Below are positions 1 through 5,247 of a DNA stretch of 5,264 nt, in pieces. Below the pieces are notes generated by a model. That model worked only from the letters and a program-made list of their open reading frames with translations, did no database searches and was not told where the DNA came from. The stretch is from contig PWYO01000064.1 of NCBI GenBank assembly GCA_003567835.1, forward strand, positions 1 to 5,264. Reading direction: 5' to 3'. Made by a program: the position numbers and the translations under genes. Source of the DNA: Actinomycetota bacterium (lineage in GTDB: Bacteria; Actinomycetota; Humimicrobiia; Humimicrobiales; Humimicrobiaceae). How positions within the stretch are numbered: the stretch's first letter is position 1; every line of letters begins with the position of its first letter.

Positions 1-78
1 CTTGTATGTCCTGTCTTCATGTTTGCACTCTTTTACCTAATATTAATACGAAAATCTCAAAGGTCAATTTTTTTGTAA
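1..78 (+). CDS. Possible C-terminal end of an upstream membrane protein (partial)
   Basis: Frame 1 is open from the first base to a TAA at 76-78. It reads as a hydrophobic stretch (FMFALFYLILI, about residues 6-16) followed by a basic tail (RKSQRS), which is how the last transmembrane helix of a membrane protein often ends. The stop lies 5 nt before the first ATG of the next gene, so the two could share an operon. The caution is that this stretch is T-rich, and T-rich DNA encodes hydrophobic residues in any case; frame 3 is also open here, to a TAA at 81-83. Nothing in the 25 codons identifies a family. The bases to the left of the window would settle it. Confidence 0.35.
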   Translation, partial: LVCPVFMFALFYLILIRKSQRSIFL

Positions 79-101
79 TATAAATGGGGAAATTATATTA
101 T
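73..101 (+). promoter_or_regulatory. Candidate promoter for the GT-C gene, if it starts at 129
   Basis: TTGTAA at 73-78 (4 of 6 to the -35 consensus) and TATTAT at 96-101 (5 of 6 to the -10 consensus) are 17 bp apart. Transcription would begin near 108, which is downstream of ATG 84 and would force use of ATG 129 with its GGAG at 122-125. The stretch is very AT-rich, so chance matches are easy. Low confidence. Confidence 0.25.
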
Positions 102-1661
102 GATATAGCAAAAACAGGTTTGGAGAACATGGATCTGCTGCTTTATATAAAATATTTTGCTTCTATTGCTTCGCTGGTGGTCATTGGATATGTGCCGGTC
201 TATTTTCTGCTGCTCAACAAAAAGATTTTGGACCTGGAATACAAAAAACTTTCCGGCAAGTTTTTTATCATGTTCCTCTGCTTTTATATGGGCGCCTTTA
301 TAGCCACCCTGTTTCTGATGCTGCTATCTCTTTTTGCCATCGAATTCCAGTTTGTGTATCTGGTTATATTTACTACCATGTTTTTATGCCCCACCCTGTA
401 CCTTTACTTTTCCAAAAGGTTTCGCTACCGGGAAAAAATCAGGCTTAAGCGGATGATCAAAGGGGCGGTTACTTTGGAAGATGACCTTAAAATCAAAAAG
501 GGCAGGGTGGTCACCGAGCAGAAAAAGCCCAAGCCCCCTTTTCAGCTGCGCAGAAGCCATTTTTCCACTGTGCTGTTTGCCCTTCTGGCCCTGCTTACCC
601 TGGGCAGTTTCCTGGTGGTGCTTTTTTTCACCTTCCTTTTTCCCATCCGCTTCTGGGATGCGGTATCCTGCTGGTCTCTAAAAGCCAAAGCCTTTTTCAT
701 AGACAGCGACATCTTTGCCTTCTATACCCAGCACCAGTATACATTTTCCCACCACTCCTACCCGCTGTTTTTGCCTTTGCTGCAGACCTGGATTTACCTG
801 TGGATAGACAAGGTGGATGAAAACCTGGTCAAAATTATCTTTCCCCTGTTTTATGCTTCAGGCATATTTACCCTGTACCATTTTTTCAGGCAGAAACTAA
901 ACCGGCTTCTGGCTATGCTTCTGGTGTTTGTATTCTCCACCATACCCATTATTGCCGACCACGGATATATTGAATATACCAATTTGCTTTTTTCGGTGGT
1001 GCTGGTGCTGGCGGTGTATTTCTTCTACCTGCACCGGGTAAAAAGAAAGATCGGAAGCTACCTGGTGACCGCTTCGGTCTTTTTTGCCCTGCTTGCTTCC
1101 ATAAGAAGTGAAGGCTTGGCCTATATGGCCCTGTTTTTTGTGATCAATTTCCTATTTCTGGTCCACGATATCATCAAATTCCGCAACAAAGGGCGGATTG
1201 TACTCAATTTCACCTATTCGGTGGCGGCTGCCTTGCTGCTTTTGACCCCCTGGATTTTGACTGCCTATGCCCTGGACCTGCCCCTGCTCTCCCTGGAGTG
1301 GCAGCAGCTTTTGGTCCAGCCGGAGGCGGCAGCGGTGCCCGGTTTTGGGGCAGCCTGGACCATTATGGCCAGGCAGCTGTTTTTTTCCGCCTATGATTCC
1401 ACCCGGGCCTTTTTGGGCTCCGGCTACGGGCCCGCATTTGTGGTGCTGTTTGTGCTTTTCTGGGCCAGTATCAAAAAATTATTTGTCCGGGCCAACTGGC
1501 TGCCCTTTGTGTTTATTATGTTTGGGGTCCTCTCGGTTTTTGTTTCAGTGGCCTATATTGGCGACTTTGCCACCTCTGTAGAACGTTATCTTTTGCATAT
1601 TTTTCCCTTGAGCTATTTATGGATTTTATCCAATATGCCTAATTCCAAAACATTGGGATAA
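84..1661 (+). CDS. Polytopic GT-C type glycosyltransferase-like membrane protein
   Basis: I infer an integral membrane protein of about 525 residues with roughly 12-13 hydrophobic segments, resembling GT-C (family 39-like) glycosyltransferases that move a sugar from a lipid-phosphate donor on the outer face of the membrane. The core starts near residue 162. After a helix comes the outer loop with W191-D192 followed by LKAKAFF, then H223-H224-S225-Y226-P227 and PLLQTW, and later RSEG at 341-344. This order (WD, then H-x-x-YP, then EG) is the pattern I recall for such proteins, and D192 is the likely catalytic acid. In front lies a module of about three helices and a very basic, probably cytoplasmic loop (about 112-158), which is unusually long. 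Start choice is open: ATG 84 has no SD; the in-frame ATG at 129 (M16) has GGAG at 122-125, only 3 nt upstream, and loses no membrane segment. The substrate is unknown. O-antigen-type polymerases would be the main alternative, but the WD/YP motifs favour GT-C. Confidence 0.85.
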   Translation: MGKLYYDIAKTGLENMDLLLYIKYFASIASLVVIGYVPVYFLLLNKKILDLEYKKLSGKFFIMFLCFYMGAFIATLFLMLLSLFAIEFQFVYLVIFTTMFLCPTLYLYFSKRFRYREKIRLKRMIKGAVTLEDDLKIKKGRVVTEQKKPKPPFQLRRSHFSTVLFALLALLTLGSFLVVLFFTFLFPIRFWDAVSCWSLKAKAFFIDSDIFAFYTQHQYTFSHHSYPLFLPLLQTWIYLWIDKVDENLVKIIFPLFYASGIFTLYHFFRQKLNRLLAMLLVFVFSTIPIIADHGYIEYTNLLFSVVLVLAVYFFYLHRVKRKIGSYLVTASVFFALLASIRSEGLAYMALFFVINFLFLVHDIIKFRNKGRIVLNFTYSVAAALLLLTPWILTAYALDLPLLSLEWQQLLVQPEAAAVPGFGAAWTIMARQLFFSAYDSTRAFLGSGYGPAFVVLFVLFWASIKKLFVRANWLPFVFIMFGVLSVFVSVAYIGDFATSVERYLLHIFPLSYLWILSNMPNSKTLG

Positions 1662-1682
1662 AATGATGGTTTATGGTAATAT
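1653..1682 (+). promoter_or_regulatory. Candidate promoter for the phosphoesterase-lipoprotein operon
   Basis: TTGGGA (1653-1658, inside the last codons of the GT-C gene) and TAATAT (1677-1682) are separated by 18 bp, and TG at 1674-1675 gives an extended -10. Each hexamer matches consensus at only 4 of 6 positions. Transcription would start near 1689, leaving a 20-25 nt leader without an SD. An alternative -10 is AATAAT at 1700-1705 (5 of 6), 5 nt before ATG 1711, but it has no partner -35. Confidence 0.25.
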
Positions 1683-1688
1683 TTTTAC

Positions 1689-1704
1689 TTATTTTAGAAA
1701 ATAA
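1689..1704. repeat. Perfect 7-bp inverted repeat just before the phosphoesterase start
   Basis: TTATTTT (1689-1695) and AAAATAA (1698-1704) are exact reverse complements around an AG centre. The site lies 6 bp before ATG 1711 and touches the alternative TTG start at 1705. It could be an operator or a weak RNA hairpin, but AT-rich palindromes are common by chance. Confidence 0.35.
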
Positions 1705-1710
1705 TTGGCG

Positions 1711-2712
1711 ATGTATATCTACATTCTTATAGCAGTTTTGGCAGCCCTGGCGGCAGCCGCTGGAATTTATGCATTCCGGTATGAGCCTTTCCGTTTTAGG
1801 CTCTCCCAGGTGGATATCAACCTGCGGCAGCTGGGCAAGAAAAGCAATGGCCCCAAGGGCCAGCCCTATCTGCACATCCTGCATCTTTCTGATTTTCACC
1901 TGCGTAAAAACAGCAAGGGCAAAAGGATGTTTGCATTCGTGCAGAGCCTGGCCCGCTATGAGCCCGACCTTATATTTATCACCGGAGACCTGGTGGACCA
2001 GGACCAAAACATTGCCTATCTGGCCGAGATGCTCAAGCCTTTGAAAGCCAAGTGCGGCAAGTTTGCGGTACTGGGGGTCCACGATTATTACAATAAGAAG
2101 GTGACCGAGTTTGTCAAAAATATGATCCGCAGGAAAAAAGACTACCGCAGGGAAAATGACATTGCCCGGCTCAAACAAGCGCTGCAGTCCGTAGGAGTTA
2201 CCGTGTTGCAGAACCAGCGGGCGGCAATCCGCTGCAGGGATGCGGATATCAAGGGCATTGATATCGTGGGCATCGATGACCCCATATTGGAGAAGGCCCA
2301 TGTGCCTGCCGCCCTGGACCAGGAAGGGCCCAGGGAGCGTTCGCTGTCCTATTACCGGCAAAAATATCCTGAATACTTCCGGTTCAAACAGCGGGATTTT
2401 CACCTGCTGGAGGAAGATGCCCGGCTTCTTTTGGCCCTGGTGCATACCCCGGACAGCCATACCATCATGGACCTGGCCGGGCAGGGCGCAGATATTATTT
2501 TCAGCGGGCACACCCATGGGGGCCAGGTGCGGCTGCCCCTGGTGGGGGCGCTGCTGACCGGATGCCGGCTGAGCCCCAGGTTTGCCTCCGGGCTTTTTTA
2601 TTTTAAAAAATTTGTGCTTTATATATCCAGGGGGCTTGGTGAAGGGCGCTATTCCCAGTTCCGGTTTTTATCGGCCCCCCAGGCAAGCATGATACGGGTA
2701 TATAAGAAATAG
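1711..2712 (+). CDS. Membrane-anchored calcineurin-like metallophosphoesterase
   Basis: The protein (333 residues from ATG 1711) has one N-terminal hydrophobic helix (about 2-21) and a calcineurin-like phosphoesterase domain that binds two metal ions and hydrolyses phosphate esters. Visible motifs, numbered from ATG 1711: SDFH with D61 and H63; GDLVD with D93; GVHD with H124; H245 in LVHTPD; and GHTHGGQ with H267 and H269. The C-terminal SRGLG and RFL pieces are typical of the YkuE-like group. The oddity is V123, where the family has the metal-bridging Asn of GNHD; the rest of the site is intact, so this is not simple decay. There is an Arg-rich stretch just after the helix and no positive charge before it, so the positive-inside rule would put the domain in the cytoplasm (inference). 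The start may instead be TTG 1705, adding Met-Ala; neither has an SD. The lipoprotein gene follows after 14 bp, indicating one operon. The natural substrate is unknown. Confidence 0.92.
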   Translation: MYIYILIAVLAALAAAAGIYAFRYEPFRFRLSQVDINLRQLGKKSNGPKGQPYLHILHLSDFHLRKNSKGKRMFAFVQSLARYEPDLIFITGDLVDQDQNIAYLAEMLKPLKAKCGKFAVLGVHDYYNKKVTEFVKNMIRRKKDYRRENDIARLKQALQSVGVTVLQNQRAAIRCRDADIKGIDIVGIDDPILEKAHVPAALDQEGPRERSLSYYRQKYPEYFRFKQRDFHLLEEDARLLLALVHTPDSHTIMDLAGQGADIIFSGHTHGGQVRLPLVGALLTGCRLSPRFASGLFYFKKFVLYISRGLGEGRYSQFRFLSAPQASMIRVYKK

Positions 2713-2729
2713 GAAGGAGACATAGATTG
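2711..2729 (+). promoter_or_regulatory. Strong Shine-Dalgarno that fixes a TTG start
   Basis: AGGAAGGAGA at 2711-2720 contains GGAG (2716-2719) placed 7 nt before TTG 2727. The SD begins inside the stop codon (TAG, 2710-2712) of the phosphoesterase gene, so the two reading frames are likely translated in succession from one mRNA. This is the clearest SD in the window and the reason for choosing TTG over the in-frame ATG at 2757. Confidence 0.85.
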
Positions 2730-3221
2730 CAACAAAATAGGAAAACAATTGTTATCATGCTGGCAGCTGGGCTGCTGGCGCTGCTGCTATTGGCCGGCTG
2801 CGGAGAGGCGGAAACGGTACAGGAGCTGATCACCACCCAGGTGGAATCCATTGTAGAAGAAGAGGAGCCGGAGCCCCTGCCCCAGGAAATTGAGGACATG
2901 ATCGCAGAAGCCGAAGCATACTATGCAGAGGGACTGTACGGGGATGCCAGCAAAGCCTACCGCAATGCCATACTGGCCCTGGAGAGGCTGGACAGGGAGG
3001 ATACCCAAGACTTGCTTGATGATCTCAATGCGGATTATGAGAAGACCAGAAAGATTGTGGATGCCGCCCGCATGCATCACGGCAATGCCATGCAGCTGCA
3101 GTATGAAACCCGGTTTGAGGAAGCCATCAATGAGCTTGAAAAAGCTTTGGAGATTTATCCCAAGTACCAGCCGGCCATTGATGCCCTGATGACCCTGGAA
3201 GCTTTGGAAGAGCTTCAGTAG
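2727..3221 (+). CDS. Small TPR-repeat lipoprotein
   Basis: This is a 164-residue secreted lipoprotein. Residues 4-6 (NRK) and a hydrophobic core are followed by a lipobox, LLAGC, with C25 as the residue to be lipidated after signal peptidase II cleavage. A Glu/Pro-rich linker (about 44-54) leads to two TPR-like helical hairpins. The first is near 58-88 (AEAYYAEGLYGDASKAYRNA), the second near 117-150 (FEEAINELEKALEIYP), with an acidic helix between. TPR units bind peptides or partner proteins and have no catalysis of their own, so this is probably an envelope scaffold or adaptor. Start at TTG is set by the strong SD; starting at ATG 2757 would remove the basic n-region of the signal. It sits 14 bp after the phosphoesterase and is followed by a new promoter, so it is the last gene of a two-gene operon. 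I do not recognise a named family. Confidence 0.9.
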   Translation: MQQNRKTIVIMLAAGLLALLLLAGCGEAETVQELITTQVESIVEEEEPEPLPQEIEDMIAEAEAYYAEGLYGDASKAYRNAILALERLDREDTQDLLDDLNADYEKTRKIVDAARMHHGNAMQLQYETRFEEAINELEKALEIYPKYQPAIDALMTLEALEELQ

Positions 3222-3252
3222 TTTGAAATTGCAGGTTTGCAGTAGTATGATA
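3216..3252. repeat. Near-duplicate 13-mers 24 bp apart in the 3222-3257 gap
   Basis: CAGTAGTTTGAAA (3216-3228) and CAGTAGTATGATA (3240-3252) match at 11 of 13 positions. A second direct repeat, TTGCAG at 3229-3234 and 3237-3242 (8-bp period), lies between them. The first 13-mer holds the proposed -35 box and the second the proposed -10 box of the next gene, so the promoter may have arisen from a short tandem duplication, or the repeats may bind a regulator. Confidence 0.5.
3223..3251 (+). promoter_or_regulatory. Promoter predicted to give a leaderless mRNA for the zinc-ribbon gene
   Basis: TTGAAA (3223-3228, 5 of 6) and TATGAT (3246-3251, 5 of 6) are exactly 17 bp apart. The -10 ends 6 nt before ATG 3258, so RNA polymerase would start at about the A of the ATG. 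The 15 bases before the ATG hold no AGG, GGA or GAG. The -35 begins one base after the lipoprotein stop codon. Confidence 0.6.
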
Positions 3253-3257
3253 AAAAT

Positions 3258-3755
3258 ATGGCTAAGTCTAAGACAGGATGCCCCGGACAGGATCCGGGAT
3301 ACTTAAAAGATTTTCATACCCAGCTGGTGCCCTGCCCAGGCTGTGGGCACCGGGTGGAGTTCTTTGCTGATGAAAGAAAAGTCAAATGCCCCAAGTGCCA
3401 TACCCGGGTATACAAGCTGGACGAACAGGCGGCCGAATATGTCGAAGGCAAGGTGGTATTCAAAGAGCCGGATAAAAGCTGCCTGGACTGGTGCGGGTCA
3501 TGCCTGGATTCCAAAGATTACCGGGACATCGAAGCCCATAAGCAGAGACTGGAAGAGAAGAAGAAAGACTTCTCTGCATTGATGGAAACGGTTGACCCCC
3601 AGGATGAGGCGGTTATTGATTTTTTCCTGGAAGCATTTGCCAAGTCTACCAATAGTCCCAAACTGATTGATGACGGTGCCTTTGATGTCCTTGCCCGCAA
3701 AAACCCCGATCTTTTTGTCAAGGCCAGGCATTACTATCTGAACTTCATCAAGTAG
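3258..3755 (+). CDS. Zinc-ribbon protein with an added CxxxCxxC cluster, function unknown
   Basis: This 165-residue, probably cytoplasmic protein starts with a zinc ribbon: CPGC (C26, C29) and CPKC (C44, C47), spaced as in a typical four-Cys zinc site. A second cysteine group follows, SCLDWCGSC, with C75, C79 and C82 in C-x3-C-x2-C order; C8 is a further cysteine near the N-terminus. Residues from about 85 are charged and helical, with a KEKK-rich stretch near 95-112, then a helical C-terminal part that ends YYLNFIK. I recall small clostridial and deltaproteobacterial proteins with a zinc ribbon followed by a CxxWC motif, some labelled 'phosphohydrolase', but no HD-type or other catalytic motif is visible here, so I would not use that name. 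The gene has no SD and its own promoter, so it is probably transcribed separately from the lipoprotein. A nucleic-acid or protein-binding role is possible; nothing in the sequence proves one. Confidence 0.88.
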   Translation: MAKSKTGCPGQDPGYLKDFHTQLVPCPGCGHRVEFFADERKVKCPKCHTRVYKLDEQAAEYVEGKVVFKEPDKSCLDWCGSCLDSKDYRDIEAHKQRLEEKKKDFSALMETVDPQDEAVIDFFLEAFAKSTNSPKLIDDGAFDVLARKNPDLFVKARHYYLNFIK

Positions 3756-3784
3756 TTGTCATATTGGCTTTTGATGGGTAATAT
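3756..3784 (+). promoter_or_regulatory. Promoter predicted to give a leaderless mRNA for the GerMN gene
   Basis: TTGTCA (3756-3761, 5 of 6) and TAATAT (3779-3784, 4 of 6) are exactly 17 bp apart. The -10 ends 6 nt before ATG 3791, the same geometry as the promoter at 3223-3251, and there is no SD in the 12 bases before the ATG. The -35 begins at the first base after the zinc-ribbon gene's stop codon. Confidence 0.58.
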
Positions 3785-3790
3785 TTTTAT

Positions 3791-4519
3791 ATGGCAAAAA
3801 AAAGACCAAAAAGAAAGGGCTGCCTTCCCCCGGTGGTTTGGCTGACCCTGTTTTTTGTAGGTGTGCTGGTGGTGGGTTTTTTGGTGGTCTATGCCTTGGA
3901 TAACCCCAATTTTATGGCCGGTTTCCGGCAAAGGCTTTCTTTGGATCAGCAGCAGGAACCCCAGGTCCAGGAAGAGATGGTAACCGTTGCAGACCCGCAG
4001 GCCGACCCCGGCCAGGAAAGGCTGGGCCTGGCAGAAAGAATCCGGCAAATGCTGGACAGGGATCTCCAGCAGGAGGAGCCTGAGCTTGCGCCCAGAATAG
4101 AGGTCCCATTCTATTATGCGGTCCTTGGCGAAGATTTGTTGCTGGGTTCAGAGAAGCGGATCATTGTGGCAGGAAGCAAGGAAAATGCCCTGGTCAATGC
4201 GGTCAAAGAGCTTCTAAAAGGCCCTACCCGGTCTTATCTTTTTCCGGTCATCCCGGGCGGGACCACCTTGATTCACACAGAGATCCATGAAAATATTGCT
4301 ACAATCGACCTATCTCAGGAATTTCTGGACAATAGCCTGGATACCCGCATACTGGATGAGCTGATTATTTATTCCATGGTCAATACGGTCACTGAGATTC
4401 CCGGAATTGACGGGGTCATATTCTATATTGACGGAAAGCGGATCAAGGTTTACGGGGATATTGACTTAAGCATTCCCGCCATACGCAATGAAGCCCTGAT
4501 CCGTGAACAGGGCGTATAG
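3791..4519 (+). CDS. Membrane-anchored GerMN-domain protein
   Basis: The 242-residue protein has a very basic N-terminus (KKRPKRKG), one transmembrane helix (about 14-36), a Gln/Glu/Pro-rich linker (about 50-100) and a C-terminal GerMN domain (about 105-235) that would lie outside the membrane. GerMN hallmarks are visible: AVKELLKGPT (about 137-146), PGGTTL, then ATIDLSQEF with D173-L174-S175, and GIDGVIFYIDGKRI (205-218). The domain was named from the GerM sporulation/germination protein of Bacillus; it also occurs in many proteins of non-spore-formers, so a spore role is likely only by lineage. It is thought to bind the cell wall or a partner rather than catalyse. It has a single domain copy where GerM itself has two. 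The ATG choice is natural: the basic segment immediately precedes the helix, and the promoter points to the same base. The next gene lies 155 bp away. Confidence 0.93.
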   Translation: MAKKRPKRKGCLPPVVWLTLFFVGVLVVGFLVVYALDNPNFMAGFRQRLSLDQQQEPQVQEEMVTVADPQADPGQERLGLAERIRQMLDRDLQQEEPELAPRIEVPFYYAVLGEDLLLGSEKRIIVAGSKENALVNAVKELLKGPTRSYLFPVIPGGTTLIHTEIHENIATIDLSQEFLDNSLDTRILDELIIYSMVNTVTEIPGIDGVIFYIDGKRIKVYGDIDLSIPAIRNEALIREQGV

Positions 4520-4528
4520 GGGGCCGAT

Positions 4529-4537
4529 TGTTAAAAT
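4529..4537 (+). promoter_or_regulatory. Candidate extended -10 promoter in the GerMN-RQC gap
   Basis: TG at 4529-4530, one base, then TAAAAT at 4532-4537 (5 of 6) form an extended -10, a class that can work without a -35 box; none is seen at the right distance. The start of transcription would fall near 4544-4545, giving the RQC gene a leader of about 130 nt. An ATG lies exactly at 4545, as in the two leaderless cases upstream, opening a 64-codon frame (4545-4739). Confidence 0.35.
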
Positions 4538-4583
4538 ATAGGGAATGGCAAAAATTTTTCAAAAAGTGAGGCCGGGTATAGGC

Positions 4584-4620
4584 ATGCTTAAGGGGCGCAA
4601 GGCAATGACCCGAAAAGCAT
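4584..4620 (+). other. Possible stem-loop in the leader of the RQC gene
   Basis: ATGCTT (4584-4589) is the exact reverse complement of AAGCAT (4615-4620). Inside it, GGG (4592-4594) can pair with CCC (4609-4611), giving a two-tier stem with a purine-rich loop (CGCAAGGCAATG). GGCCGGG also occurs twice around it (4570-4576 and 4636-4642). I recognise no known riboswitch class. There is no T-run after it, so it is not an intrinsic terminator. Confidence 0.3.
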
Positions 4621-4674
4621 CCAGCACAATAAGCAGGCCGGGCCCGATTATTTGGGAGGGCAAGAAAGCAACAG

Positions 4675-5247
4675 ATGGGCAGGAAAAGAAGAAGGGTTCC
4701 AGTCAGTCTCCATCCCCAGGACTGCCCCCTGCAAGCTGAAGAGATCAGGATCATTATAAGGGGGGCAGATGACCTGATCATGGAGGGGGGACGGAGCCTG
4801 CTTGCCAAAATATTAAAAGGATCAAAAGATAAGGCACTGCTGGAAAAAGGCCTTCAAAAAAGTCCAGTGTATGGATATTACAAGAACCTAACCCTGGATG
4901 CGATAACTTCCAAAATAGACTGGCTGCTGGTCCATGATTATCTGTGCATTGAGTATAGCGGCAGGCTGCCCATGCTGGTCTACAGCTCCAAGGGGTGGGA
5001 GATTGAAAAGGATATCTACACAGATGAGCTCCTTGCCCAAATGGACCAATGGATCGACAGCGGCGTTGAATGCTTTAATATGCTTTATTTAAAAGATCGG
5101 GCCAGGGATATGATCATGGTTCTCTTGGACAAGATACAGGACACTGGTGACAGCAAATATATACCGCTTCTTGAGGCTTGGAAAAAAATAGATTACAAAA
5201 AGGTGAGAAAACGCATTGATTCTGTCATCAGGCACCTCGGGGCATAA
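4675..5247 (+). CDS. Stand-alone RQC winged-helix DNA-binding protein (RQC-minor-1-like)
   Basis: This 190-residue cytoplasmic protein has an RQC-type winged helix, the DNA-binding module otherwise found behind the helicase core of RecQ, but no helicase is attached. Signs of it are GGRSLLAKILKGSKDK (38-53), SPVYGYYKNLT (63-73), the IDWLLVHDYL helix (81-90) and YSSKGWEIEK (103-112). A basic N-terminal arm (MGRKRRR) and a conserved-looking helical C-terminal half (SYL-like MLYLKDRARDMI, YIPLLEAWKKIDYKKVRKRI) complete it. The full-length pattern matches what I recall as the RQC-minor-1 family; the name is from memory. The role of the family is unknown to me; DNA or structured nucleic acid binding is inferred. 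The start is firm: a stop at 4630-4632 limits the frame and no other start codon lies before ATG 4675. The nearest SD-like run, GGGAGG (4654-4659), is 15 nt away, which is too far to be ideal. Confidence 0.92.
   Translation: MGRKRRRVPVSLHPQDCPLQAEEIRIIIRGADDLIMEGGRSLLAKILKGSKDKALLEKGLQKSPVYGYYKNLTLDAITSKIDWLLVHDYLCIEYSGRLPMLVYSSKGWEIEKDIYTDELLAQMDQWIDSGVECFNMLYLKDRARDMIMVLLDKIQDTGDSKYIPLLEAWKKIDYKKVRKRIDSVIRHLGA

Noticed and set aside
1267..1581. 104-codon + strand frame inside the GT-C gene
   Set aside because: It is a Pro/Trp/Cys-rich shift of the main frame, and the main frame keeps a continuous membrane-segment pattern through it.
1662..1710. Intrinsic terminator between the GT-C and phosphoesterase genes
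   Set aside because: There are T-runs and an AT palindrome but no GC-rich stem; the gap cannot form a stable terminator hairpin.
1639..2517. 292-codon open frame on the - strand across the phosphoesterase gene
   Set aside because: It mirrors a gene with a full set of metallophosphoesterase motifs on the + strand, shows no domain of its own, and has no promoter or SD I can support.
2603..3080. Two - strand frames (2603-2899 and 2787-3080) across the lipoprotein gene
   Set aside because: The + strand has a strong SD, signal peptide, lipobox and TPR pattern; the reverse frames show no comparable features.
3734..4109. - strand frames over the start of the GerMN gene
   Set aside because: They are shadows of a gene with a clear promoter, membrane anchor and GerMN domain.
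4584..4620. Assignment of the stem-loop to a known riboswitch (c-di-GMP, ZTP, SAM or cobalamin type)
   Set aside because: I could not match conserved core sequences of any of these classes, so only a generic stem-loop is reported.
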